Below, one piece after another: positions 45,671-52,902 of a stretch of DNA of 64,000 nucleotides (its first letter is position 1; each line of letters begins with the position of its first letter). Origin of the DNA: JAHBXE01 sp044222195 (GTDB taxonomy: Bacteria > Planctomycetota > Phycisphaerae > Phycisphaerales > UBA1924); assembly GCA_044222195.1 (NCBI GenBank), contig JBGANS010000023.1, forward strand, positions 4,599 through 68,598, in the 5' to 3' direction. The notes below the pieces were generated by a model that saw only the letters and a list, made by a program, of their open reading frames with translations, had not been told where the DNA came from and ran no database searches. Both the position numbers and the translations under genes were made by a program.

Positions 45671-45676
45671 TACACT
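45671..45676 (+). promoter_or_regulatory. Leaderless-type -10 (TACACT), 6 bases before the aroDE GTG
   Basis: TACACT then GGCCCC then GTG at 45683. TTGTCT at 45646-45651 could be a -35 but at a 19-base spacing. Confidence 0.45.
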
Positions 45677-45682
45677 GGCCCC

Positions 45683-47290
45683 GTGACTCTGCTCTGCTGC
45701 CCCATCCCCGTCTTCGACCCCGCCGCGGCCCTCCGCGACGCGCATTCCGCCAAGTCCGCCGGCGCCGACCTCATCGAGTTCCGCCTCGACGACTTCTTCC
45801 ACGGCGATGAACTCCAGATCGCCCAGATCGTTCACCTCATCTCGGAATCACCCCTCCCCTGCATCGCTACCTGCCGACCCGTCTCAGAAGGCGGCAGCTA
45901 CGACGGCCCCGACGATGCCCGCATTGCTCTCTTCGAACGCCTTGGCACCGCATTCGGCAAGGGGGAACACCCGCCTCGCTACATCGACATCGAACTCGCC
46001 ACCTACGACCGCTCGGCCAACATCCGCCAAAAGATCAACCTCGCGATCGACCACCACGAGCAAGTCCGCGACCTGCAAACTTCCCTGATCCTTTCCACTC
46101 ATGACTTCAAGGGCCTCCCGTCTGACCTTTCCCGCCGCGTCTTGGCGATGTCGGGACACCCCGTGGCCAAGGTCCTCAAAATCGCCTTCCTCGCCCGCTC
46201 CCTCCGCGACAACCTCGAAGTCTTCGACCTCCTCACCCACCGCGACCGCCCGATGATCGCGCTCACCATGGGCGAACCCGGTCTCATGTCCCGAGTCCTC
46301 GCCCCCAAGTTCGGCGGCTTCCTCGCCTTCGCCAGCCTCCGCCCGTCAACCACCACCGCCCCCGGCCAGCCCACCATCTCTGAGCTCCTCAACCTCTACC
46401 GCTTCCGCTCCATCAACCCTCAGACCGCCGTCTACGGCGTCATCGGCTCCCCCGTCTCGCACTCACTCTCCCCCCACATCCACAACGCCGGCTTCGAATC
46501 CATCGGACACAACGGTGTGTACCTCCCCATGCCCGTGTCCCCCGGATACGAATCTCTCAAAGCCACCATTCTCGAGCTCATCCACCATCCCGCCCTTGCG
46601 CTTCGTGGCCTCAGCGTCACGCTTCCCCACAAAGAAAACATCGTTCAGCTTGCCCGCGAACAGGGGTGGGGCCTCGACGAATCCGCCTCGATGATGAACG
46701 CCGCGAACACCGTCTGTATCGAACGTGACTCTTCGGGAGGGGTGGCCAACGTGAAAGTCTTCAACACGGACGCTCCCGCCGTCGTTCAATCGGTGTTCGA
46801 AGCCGTCGGCCCCTTGCAAGGAAAGCGGGTCGCGATCCTGGGCGCCGGCGGTGTGGCCAAGGCCGCAGCGCATGCCCTTTCTGAGGCCGGCGCCTCGATC
46901 TCGATCTTCAATCGAACGCTCTCGCGAGCCCAGGCACTTGCCAGGTCAATCCCCGGTGCTGTGGCCTTGCTTCCTTCCGACCTGCATCATCATGAACTCG
47001 ACATCCTTATCAACTGCACTCCCCTAGGCATGGCGGGAGGACCCGCTCCCGGAGCGATGCCCATCGATCCAGCGCACATCCGTGCCCCGGAGCCCTACAC
47101 CGCGGTCATGGACACGATTTACATGCCGATCGACACTCCTTTCCTCCGGGCCGCCCGCGAAGCGGGCTTAAGAACCATCGATGGCGTGTCGATGTTCGTC
47201 AATCAGGCCGCGGCACAGTTCACACGGTGGACCGGCGCCCCGGCACCAACGCGCCTCTTTGAGCGCATAGTCCGCGAGCACGCCGGCTGA
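45683..47290 (+). CDS. aroDE: Bifunctional 3-dehydroquinate dehydratase (type I) / shikimate dehydrogenase
   Basis: Two consecutive steps of aromatic amino acid synthesis in one 535-residue chain. Residues 1-230 are a type I dehydroquinase barrel: GADLIEFRLDDFF, CIATCRP, STHDFKGLPS (catalytic His) and VAKVLKIAFLARS (Schiff-base Lys). Residues from about 252 are a shikimate dehydrogenase: YGVIGSPVSHSLSPHIHNAG, LSVTLPHKENIVQLA (catalytic Lys), NTDAPAV, AILGAGGVAKAAAHALSEAG (NADP Rossmann motif) and INCTPLGM. GTG start, six bases after a TACACT hexamer. The same fusion order is known from plants and some bacteria including chlamydiae and planctomycetes. Confidence 0.94.
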   Translation: MTLLCCPIPVFDPAAALRDAHSAKSAGADLIEFRLDDFFHGDELQIAQIVHLISESPLPCIATCRPVSEGGSYDGPDDARIALFERLGTAFGKGEHPPRYIDIELATYDRSANIRQKINLAIDHHEQVRDLQTSLILSTHDFKGLPSDLSRRVLAMSGHPVAKVLKIAFLARSLRDNLEVFDLLTHRDRPMIALTMGEPGLMSRVLAPKFGGFLAFASLRPSTTTAPGQPTISELLNLYRFRSINPQTAVYGVIGSPVSHSLSPHIHNAGFESIGHNGVYLPMPVSPGYESLKATILELIHHPALALRGLSVTLPHKENIVQLAREQGWGLDESASMMNAANTVCIERDSSGGVANVKVFNTDAPAVVQSVFEAVGPLQGKRVAILGAGGVAKAAAHALSEAGASISIFNRTLSRAQALARSIPGAVALLPSDLHHHELDILINCTPLGMAGGPAPGAMPIDPAHIRAPEPYTAVMDTIYMPIDTPFLRAAREAGLRTIDGVSMFVNQAAAQFTRWTGAPAPTRLFERIVREHAG

Positions 47291-47327
47291 CCCCCGGGCC
47301 GCGCTCGCCCCCGAAGCGCGGCCCGAC

Positions 47328-47729
47328 ATGACCCAGATCAGCCTCGAACATTCGTTTCTCGGATCTTCTGCTCAACCGCCGGCACGCCCCCGCACCGGAA
47401 CCTACCCGCGGCACTACGCCTGGGTTCTCATCCTGGCCACGCTCGACATCATCATCACGACGCTCGTCCTCGCATCCGGTGGGAAAGAGCTCAACGCTGT
47501 CGCCCGTTGGGCGATCGAACACGCCGGCGTCCTGGGCATGGTCGCGATCAAGGCCACCACGCTGACGCTCGTGCTCTTCATCTGCGAATACCTGGGCCGC
47601 CACCGCCCCAGGGCCGGCCGCCGGCTCGTCGAGTTTGCGCTGATCGCCAACTCGGTCGCGGTCGCTTTCGGGCTCGTGTACCTCACCCAGTTCTCGATCG
47701 TGCTCGTGCAGTGGACGTGGATGCAGTGA
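47328..47729 (+). CDS. DUF5658-like small membrane protein
   Basis: 133 residues with an N-terminal polar segment of about 28 residues and three or four hydrophobic helices (YAWVLILATLDIIITTLVLA, GVLGMVAIKATTLTLVLFIC, FALIANSVAVAFGLVYLTQF). The sequence GGKELNAVARWAIEHAGVLG between helices 1 and 2 resembles the DUF5658 family. Function unknown. It follows aroDE by 37 bases and converges on the lipid-type genes. Confidence 0.65.
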   Translation: MTQISLEHSFLGSSAQPPARPRTGTYPRHYAWVLILATLDIIITTLVLASGGKELNAVARWAIEHAGVLGMVAIKATTLTLVLFICEYLGRHRPRAGRRLVEFALIANSVAVAFGLVYLTQFSIVLVQWTWMQ

Positions 47730-47748
47730 GAACCTGTGGCGTTGCCCG

Positions 47749-48267
47749 TTACGGCTTCCAGGCGATCCCGCTCATTGCCAGCACCGTCTTGAACGACTCT
47801 CCAAAGACGAAGTTGTGCTCAGGGAACTTCTCGCCCGACATGTTCTGGTCGAGGTGGCTGAACATGAGTTCGATGCGGCCAATCTTCTCGAATACACCCG
47901 TTCCAGCGGCGTGATCCAGTACTTCCACCGTTCCTTCTGTTGCAGCGCCCTTGGGGTCCATCTGCCGGATGACGGCGGTATACCGCAGCGTCTGCCCGGG
48001 CGTGACCTCCCGGTCCAGCTCCGCGACTCCGACCTTCGCGAGAATCACCTTCTCCGCAAAGCCCTCGGCGTGGCCGACCAGGATCCCGGCGCTCTGCGCC
48101 ATGCCCTCGATGATCAATGATGCCGGCATGATCGGCACGGCCGCTCGATCCCCGCGCGCCGCGAAGTGATCGTGCAGGTGCTCTTCCGCCATGCTCACAT
48201 TCTTGATCGCGACGAGCCGCTCTCGCGGCACCAGTTCCACGATGCGGTCAATCCACATCCAGCGCAT
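47749..48267 (-). CDS. FabZ-like 3-hydroxyacyl-ACP dehydratase, copy 1
   Basis: 172 residues, hot-dog fold. Catalytic His34 is in HDHFAARGDRAA and the catalytic Glu54 in IMPASLIIEGMAQSAG; the loop between them is six residues longer than in standard FabZ and the PGVL motif reads PASL. RYTAVIRQMDPKGAATEGTV and IGRIELMFSHLD are the later strands. Begins 16 bases after the acyl carrier gene, so it is the third gene of a fabZ-acp-fabZ unit. It probably dehydrates a beta-hydroxyacyl chain on the neighbouring carrier, and not in the general fatty acid cycle, but this is inference from context. Confidence 0.78.
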   Translation of the reverse strand: MRWMWIDRIVELVPRERLVAIKNVSMAEEHLHDHFAARGDRAAVPIMPASLIIEGMAQSAGILVGHAEGFAEKVILAKVGVAELDREVTPGQTLRYTAVIRQMDPKGAATEGTVEVLDHAAGTGVFEKIGRIELMFSHLDQNMSGEKFPEHNFVFGESFKTVLAMSGIAWKP

Positions 48268-48283
48268 CGACTCGTCCCCGGCT

Positions 48284-48679
48284 CTAGCGAACCGCCGCCG
48301 CGCCCAGTTTCTTCTCCACGAATCGAACGATCGACTCGACGGTGAAGATCCCGCCGACCTTGCTGATCTGCGGGTCGGATTCGAGCTTGGAAAAATCCGC
48401 GTGCGGAAGGCGGGCCTTGAGGGCCGCGATCCCATCGGGAGTGACCTTGCCGTCCTTGACGTACTTCGGGTCCTGCTGCACGTTGTCCGGGAAGAGTTCT
48501 CCCTGGCCGATCTTGAAGCCGAACGCCTGCTCAAGCTTGAACACGATGTCCAGGAAGTCGATCGACTCGGCCCCGAGGTCCCCCGTCAGTGACGCCGTGT
48601 GCGTCACTTCATCCTCATCCACGGCCAGCGCATCCACCAAGACATCCCTGACCTTCAAAAAGATCTCGTCGCGTGTCAT
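48284..48679 (-). CDS. Enlarged acyl carrier protein
   Basis: 131 residues compared with about 78 for a normal ACP. The N-terminal part is an ACP with the 4'-phosphopantetheine attachment Ser39 in DLGAESIDFLDIVFKLEQAF. After helix II comes an insert of about 45 residues (LFPDNVQQDPKYVKDGKVTP, DGIAALKARLPHADF), and then the last helix resumes (FTVESIVRFVEKKL). The ATG at 48679 follows AAGGGG/GCAGG. Upstream and downstream genes are dehydratases, so it is likely a dedicated carrier for a specialised acyl chain. Which acyl chain is unknown. Confidence 0.8.
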   Translation of the reverse strand: MTRDEIFLKVRDVLVDALAVDEDEVTHTASLTGDLGAESIDFLDIVFKLEQAFGFKIGQGELFPDNVQQDPKYVKDGKVTPDGIAALKARLPHADFSKLESDPQISKVGGIFTVESIVRFVEKKLGAAAVR

Positions 48680-48728
48680 CCTGCAATGCCCCTTGGTGTC
48701 GCCGACCGTACGAGCCTGAGCGGCTATT

Positions 48729-49166
48729 CTAGTGCGCAAAGTTTGTACCGACAAACTCCGGTCGGACGATCCGGGCCGGCCTCAATACAAACCTCCCGCT
48801 GACCGCTACAGGGGCGTCTCCGGTCGCTCCCGGGTCCACCACCGTTCCCTCGCCCTTGAGGTCGTATTCGCCATCCAGGGCCTTTCCGAGGGTCACCTCG
48901 ACCCGCAGGCTGGACCCCGGTTTCACAAAGCGACCGTACTTCAGCGCCCTGACCCTCCCGAGCACCAACGGCAATCCCCCGACCCCTTGTTCCTCCAGCA
49001 ATCGTCTGCCAGCCTGCACCATCGCCTCCAGCATCAAGACTCCCGGGAGCACGGGAAACGACGGAAAGTGGTCCTGAAGGTACTCTTCCGCGGCGGAAAC
49101 GTTCTTGATTGTGACGATCCGACCGGGCCCGATCTCCAGCACTCGGTCGACCAGATTGAAGTGCAT
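48729..49166 (-). CDS. FabZ-like 3-hydroxyacyl-ACP dehydratase, copy 2
   Basis: 145 residues. Catalytic His33 and Glu47 are in LQDHFPSFPVLPGVLMLEAM, standard FabZ spacing of 14. The opening, FNLVDRVLEIGPGRIVTIKN, and GDAPVAVSGRFVLRPARI agree with the family, though the protein drifts from housekeeping FabZ. The ATG at 49166 is chosen because a TATCGT hexamer lies five bases upstream; an extended N-terminus from 49295 overlaps recO and is rejected. First gene of the cassette, divergent from recO. Confidence 0.82.
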   Translation of the reverse strand: MHFNLVDRVLEIGPGRIVTIKNVSAAEEYLQDHFPSFPVLPGVLMLEAMVQAGRRLLEEQGVGGLPLVLGRVRALKYGRFVKPGSSLRVEVTLGKALDGEYDLKGEGTVVDPGATGDAPVAVSGRFVLRPARIVRPEFVGTNFAH

Positions 49167-49171
49167 GCCCG

Positions 49172-49177
49172 ACGATA
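49172..49177 (-). promoter_or_regulatory. Leaderless-type -10 (TATCGT), 5 bases before fabZ copy 2
   Basis: Minus-strand TATCGT, CGGGC, then ATG at 49166. It lies back to back with the recO element 33 bases away. Confidence 0.4.
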
Positions 49178-49210
49178 CCCGCTCGAGGGCTTTCAGGCCA
49201 CACCGATCTC

Positions 49211-49216
49211 TACCAT
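49211..49216 (+). promoter_or_regulatory. Leaderless-type -10 (TACCAT), 6 bases before recO
   Basis: TACCAT, CCGGCC, then ATG at 49223. Confidence 0.45.
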
Positions 49217-49222
49217 CCGGCC

Positions 49223-49960
49223 ATGCCCTCCACCCGCGACCAGGCCGTGTGCATCCGCCATTGGGACTGGTCCGAAACGAGCCAGACGGTTTCACTCTTC
49301 ACCCGGACCCTCGGAGTGATCCGTGGCCTTGCGAAGGGCTCGAAGCGGGACAAGACGCCGTTCTCCGGCGGCATCGAACTCCTCACCGTCGGTGAAGTCG
49401 TCGCGATCATCCGCCCAAACAGCGACCTCGCCAACATCACGGCCTGGGACCTGCAGGAGACCTTTCCGAGCCTTTCCAGGTCGCTGCCGGCGTTCCACAG
49501 CGCGATGTACATCGCCGACGTGACTCGCCACGCCCTCCACGATCGCGATCCCCACCCGATTCTGTACGACGCCCTGCTCGAAGCGTTGAGACGCCTCGCC
49601 GACTCGCCACCCGGAGCTGTCGTGCTCCAGTTCCTCTGGACAACACTTCATGAGTGCGGTTGGCGACCGGAGCTCGAGCGCGACGTCGTCTCCGGCGAGC
49701 CCCTGGGCGACGCCCGTGAATACGGCTTTGCCCCTTCGCTCGGAGGATTCACGCTTCATTCCGAGATCGGCGCCTCGCCTCCCGGGCCCGTCTGGCGAGT
49801 CCGAGGCCAAACCCTCACGCTCCTCCGCCGCCTCGGGCAGCCCGTGACGTCGACCGAGGACCCCTCAACAAGACGGGCGGCCAAGCTTCTCAACGCCTAC
49901 ATCGCCGCAGTTCTCGGACGCGAGCTTCCATCGGCCGCCCCGCTCTTCGGCGGCCCGTGA
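49223..49960 (+). CDS. recO: DNA repair protein RecO
   Basis: Recombination mediator that helps load RecA on SSB-coated DNA. 245 residues. The N-terminal OB-fold part reads DQAVCIRHWDWSETSQTVSL, FTRTLGVIRGLAKGSKR, the family signature. The C-terminal helical region has LQFLWTTLHECGWRPELERD where many RecO have a Cys zinc finger; only one of the usual cysteines is left, so a zinc site is unlikely. Divergent from the dehydratase cassette. Confidence 0.88.
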   Translation: MPSTRDQAVCIRHWDWSETSQTVSLFTRTLGVIRGLAKGSKRDKTPFSGGIELLTVGEVVAIIRPNSDLANITAWDLQETFPSLSRSLPAFHSAMYIADVTRHALHDRDPHPILYDALLEALRRLADSPPGAVVLQFLWTTLHECGWRPELERDVVSGEPLGDAREYGFAPSLGGFTLHSEIGASPPGPVWRVRGQTLTLLRRLGQPVTSTEDPSTRRAAKLLNAYIAAVLGRELPSAAPLFGGP

Positions 49961-50022
49961 ACCACGCTCACGGTCGGTCTCAGACCTGCCGATAACAGCG
50001 CACATCCGCGTGTGGTGCACGT

Positions 50023-51522
50023 ATGAACCAAGAGCTGCTCGAGCAAGTCCTGGCCTGCCCGACACTGCCGACACTTCCGGCCGTGGCGGTCCAGGTTCTT
50101 GAACTCATGCAGCGGCCGAACGTGTCCATGGATGCGCTCGCCTCGATCATTCAAAACGACCAGGGCCTCGCCGCCAAGATCCTCAAGACCGCCAACTCCA
50201 GCTTCTACGGTGTCCGTCGCCCCGCCGCGACCATCAACCAGGCCATCGTCATGCTGGGCCTGGCGACGGTCAAGAGCCTCGCGCTGAGCTTCTCGCTCGT
50301 CACCGCCGTCGACCAGAGCGGGTCGGGCGAGTTTGACTATCCATCGTACTGGCGCCGCGGGCTGTACACCGCCGTTGCCGCCAAGTGCATTGCCCGCGAG
50401 GCCGGCCTCGCCACCGAGGACGAGGCATTCCTCGGCGGGCTGCTCCAGGACATCGGCATGGTGGGCATGTTCCAGGGCCTTGGCCGCAAGTACCTGGAAG
50501 TGATGCTCCGCACCGACGGCGACCATCGCACCCTCGTCCGACACGAACTTGCCGCTCTCGAACTCCAGCACCCCGATGTCGGCGCGATGATGTGCGAACG
50601 CTGGAAACTGCCCCCCGAACTGATCTTCCCGGTGCGCTTCCACGAGCGTCCCACCGCCGCGCCCGAGAGCCACGCCGACCTGGTCCGCTGCGTCGGGCTC
50701 GGCAATATCGCCCACGACGTCCTGACGGATCCGGAGCCGGCCGAGGCGCTGCGTTTGTTCCAGACGAGGTCGAGCCAGTGGTTCGAGTTCGATCCTGAAC
50801 TCTGCAATACCCTCATCCGCCGAATCGCCGACGGCACGCGGCAGGTGTCCTCCCTCTTCCGCCTCAGCGTCGGGCCCGAGGTCGATGCCGAAGCCATCCT
50901 CGAGCGCGCCCGAGAGCAGCTCGAGGTCATGAAGAACCAACCCCAGGACGAGCAGTCCGCCCAGCACACGCTCAACTCGCTCCTGTCAGACAGCGACGAA
51001 CGCGACGCCATCACTGGAGCGCTCACCGCCGCGGCGCTCATCGCCGGAGTGGAATCCGCCTTTGTCGGGGCACGGAAGTCCCGCAAGAGCCTGACGATCG
51101 TGTGTGCGGGCCTCGACGACTTTGCGGCGATCTGTTCCCGTGCGGGTCAGGACTCGGCCGATGCACTCGCGGTGGATGCCAGCGTGTTCCTCGGCGAACT
51201 CGCCGAAGCCGTGGGTGGCTGCGTGGCACGGTGGGATGAATCAACGTTCTGCCTGATGCTCCCGGGCATCGACCGGGCCGAAGCCGTCCGAACGGCGGGT
51301 GAGATTCGCGCCGCCATTTCGGTGGAGAGCGAACGCTGGGGAGTGCCCGGTGCCAGGGCGTGTCGCCTGACCGCGAGTGTCGGTTGCGCCACGATGGAGG
51401 CCACCGATCGGGTGTACACCAAGTCGCAGCAGCTCCTGACCGCCGCGCTCCGGGCCAAAGATGCCGCGATTGAATCCGGCGGCAACTGCGTTCGCTCGTT
51501 CGTTCCCAAGCTCGCGGCCTAG
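50023..51522 (+). CDS. HDOD-domain regulator with degenerate GGDEF-like C-terminus
   Basis: 499 residues, cytosolic. The HDOD domain (about 1-210) has ALASIIQNDQGLAAKILKTA, NSSFYGVRRPAATINQAIVM, and HPDVGAMMCERWKLPPELI. HDOD proteins sense or relay signals in motility, chemotaxis and c-di-GMP control. The last 160 residues have the layout of a GGDEF domain (SLTIVCAGLDDFAAICSR, FCLMLPGIDRAEAV, RLTASVGCATMEATDRVYTK) but the signature reads ARWDES instead of GGDEF, so no cyclase activity is expected. The linker of about 90 residues may be a PAS-free helix pair. Probable protein-protein or nucleotide-sensing regulator; target unknown. Confidence 0.82.
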   Translation: MNQELLEQVLACPTLPTLPAVAVQVLELMQRPNVSMDALASIIQNDQGLAAKILKTANSSFYGVRRPAATINQAIVMLGLATVKSLALSFSLVTAVDQSGSGEFDYPSYWRRGLYTAVAAKCIAREAGLATEDEAFLGGLLQDIGMVGMFQGLGRKYLEVMLRTDGDHRTLVRHELAALELQHPDVGAMMCERWKLPPELIFPVRFHERPTAAPESHADLVRCVGLGNIAHDVLTDPEPAEALRLFQTRSSQWFEFDPELCNTLIRRIADGTRQVSSLFRLSVGPEVDAEAILERAREQLEVMKNQPQDEQSAQHTLNSLLSDSDERDAITGALTAAALIAGVESAFVGARKSRKSLTIVCAGLDDFAAICSRAGQDSADALAVDASVFLGELAEAVGGCVARWDESTFCLMLPGIDRAEAVRTAGEIRAAISVESERWGVPGARACRLTASVGCATMEATDRVYTKSQQLLTAALRAKDAAIESGGNCVRSFVPKLAA

Positions 51523-51526
51523 CGGA

Positions 51527-52747
51527 TCAGGCCGGAATCATCCGTCCCACGGTGATCGGCATGATCGGGAAGGCCTCCGCCGTGTCACGCAGGTTCTTCA
51601 GCGTCACGGCGTTGATGCGCTCGAGCTCCTCCTCGAGCGTCGCGTAGCGGCCCAGGTACAGCCAGTGTCTCCCCAGCCGCTGCATTCGATCCGCCGGTCG
51701 CTCGCCGCCGATCGTGACCCCGGTCGCCAGCTTGTTGCGAAGCCGCTCCAGGTCCGCTTCGGTCACGGAGTCCACCAGCCCAGTGATCTCCTTCTGGATC
51801 ACCGACCAGATCTCGTCCGCCCGAGCCGGATCGCCCGAGGCGTACACGTAGAAACTCCCCGTGCCGTCGTGCGGATCGAACCCCGCCTGCACCTCTTCCG
51901 CGATCCCGGTCTCCAGCAGCGCCCAGTGAAACCGGCTGTTGTCGGGCCCGCCCAGCACCTGTGAGAGCAGCACCGCCGCGTACCGGCGGTCGTCGTCGAC
52001 CGCGGGCGCCGATGACACCCCGATCATGTACGCACGCGTCACCTTGGCGTCACGAATCGTGAAGCTCGACGGCCTCACCGGCGGGCGCGCGTTGTTCCGC
52101 CCGACGCCCGTCGCTTTCCACGAGGCGCACAGCCCCGAAATCTGATCCGCTGCCGCGTCAAAGTCGATGCGTCCCGCCAGCGACACGATGGTGTTGTCCG
52201 CCGAATACCGACGGTCAAAGTACTCGCGCATCTGGTCGCGGGTCAGGGCCGCGATCGTCTCGTTCGTCCCCAGCACCCGGTGGCCCAGCGGGTGGGCTCC
52301 GTAGTGTTCCTCCATCGTGCGCTCATACAGCACCCAGAACGGCTCATCCTTGTACATCGCGATCTCTTCGAGGATGACGTTCTTTTCCCGGTCGAAGTCA
52401 TCCTGCCGCAGCGCCGGCCTCATCATCCTCGAGAGCAACTCCGATGCCTCCGCCACCCTTTCCGGAAGCACCTGCGCATAGAAACAGGTCATCTCGCCGG
52501 AGGTGTACGCGTTATTCCTCGCCCCCATCGCGTCGAAGCGCCGATTCAGTTCATCCGCAGAAATCTCCTCCGTCCCCTTGAACATCATGTGCTCGAGGAA
52601 ATGGCTTACCCCCATCAGCGATCCCGTTTCGTCCCGCGCACCAGTCTTCACGAAGAAACCGGCCGCCGCTGAGTGTGCGTCAGGATCAATCTCTCCGATG
52701 ATTCGGAGGCCGTTGGGTGAGCAGTGTTCTCGAAAGGTAACGGGCAT
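51527..52747 (-). CDS. M16-family zinc peptidase
   Basis: 406 residues from the ATG at 52747. The inverted zinc motif HxxEH is His49-Phe-Leu-Glu52-His53, in GVSHFLEHMMFKGTEEISAD, and the third ligand region is DREKNVILEEIAMYKDEP. The C-terminal M16 half carries the usual Tyr-containing segment (TGSFYVYASGDPARADEIWS). Related proteins are processing peptidases that degrade small peptides. A longer start 17 codons upstream is rejected because a TACACT hexamer lies five bases before 52747. No signal peptide, so cytosolic. Divergent from the surface-protein gene. Confidence 0.9.
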   Translation of the reverse strand: MPVTFREHCSPNGLRIIGEIDPDAHSAAAGFFVKTGARDETGSLMGVSHFLEHMMFKGTEEISADELNRRFDAMGARNNAYTSGEMTCFYAQVLPERVAEASELLSRMMRPALRQDDFDREKNVILEEIAMYKDEPFWVLYERTMEEHYGAHPLGHRVLGTNETIAALTRDQMREYFDRRYSADNTIVSLAGRIDFDAAADQISGLCASWKATGVGRNNARPPVRPSSFTIRDAKVTRAYMIGVSSAPAVDDDRRYAAVLLSQVLGGPDNSRFHWALLETGIAEEVQAGFDPHDGTGSFYVYASGDPARADEIWSVIQKEITGLVDSVTEADLERLRNKLATGVTIGGERPADRMQRLGRHWLYLGRYATLEEELERINAVTLKNLRDTAEAFPIMPITVGRMIPA

Positions 52748-52752
52748 GGCCG

Positions 52753-52758
52753 AGTGTA
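52753..52758 (-). promoter_or_regulatory. Leaderless-type -10 (TACACT), 5 bases before the M16 gene
   Basis: Minus-strand TACACT, CGGCC, then ATG at 52747. The start codon chosen by this element agrees with the normal N-terminus of the family. Confidence 0.45.
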
Positions 52759-52902
52759 GGGGAATCCTCCCGCTGACGTGCACCCGAGGCGCGCCCATCG
52801 CCCCGCCAATGACCGATCGAATCTGAAACCGTCTTGTTACCGGGCGCGAACATCTCTACCGTCTTGAGCCGGGAGCTTTGCACAGAGGAAGGCACGGACG
52901 AC

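Noticed and set aside
47749..49166. A polyketide or aryl-polyene gene cluster
   Set aside because: Only two dehydratases and a carrier protein are present, with no ketosynthase, acyltransferase or ligase nearby.
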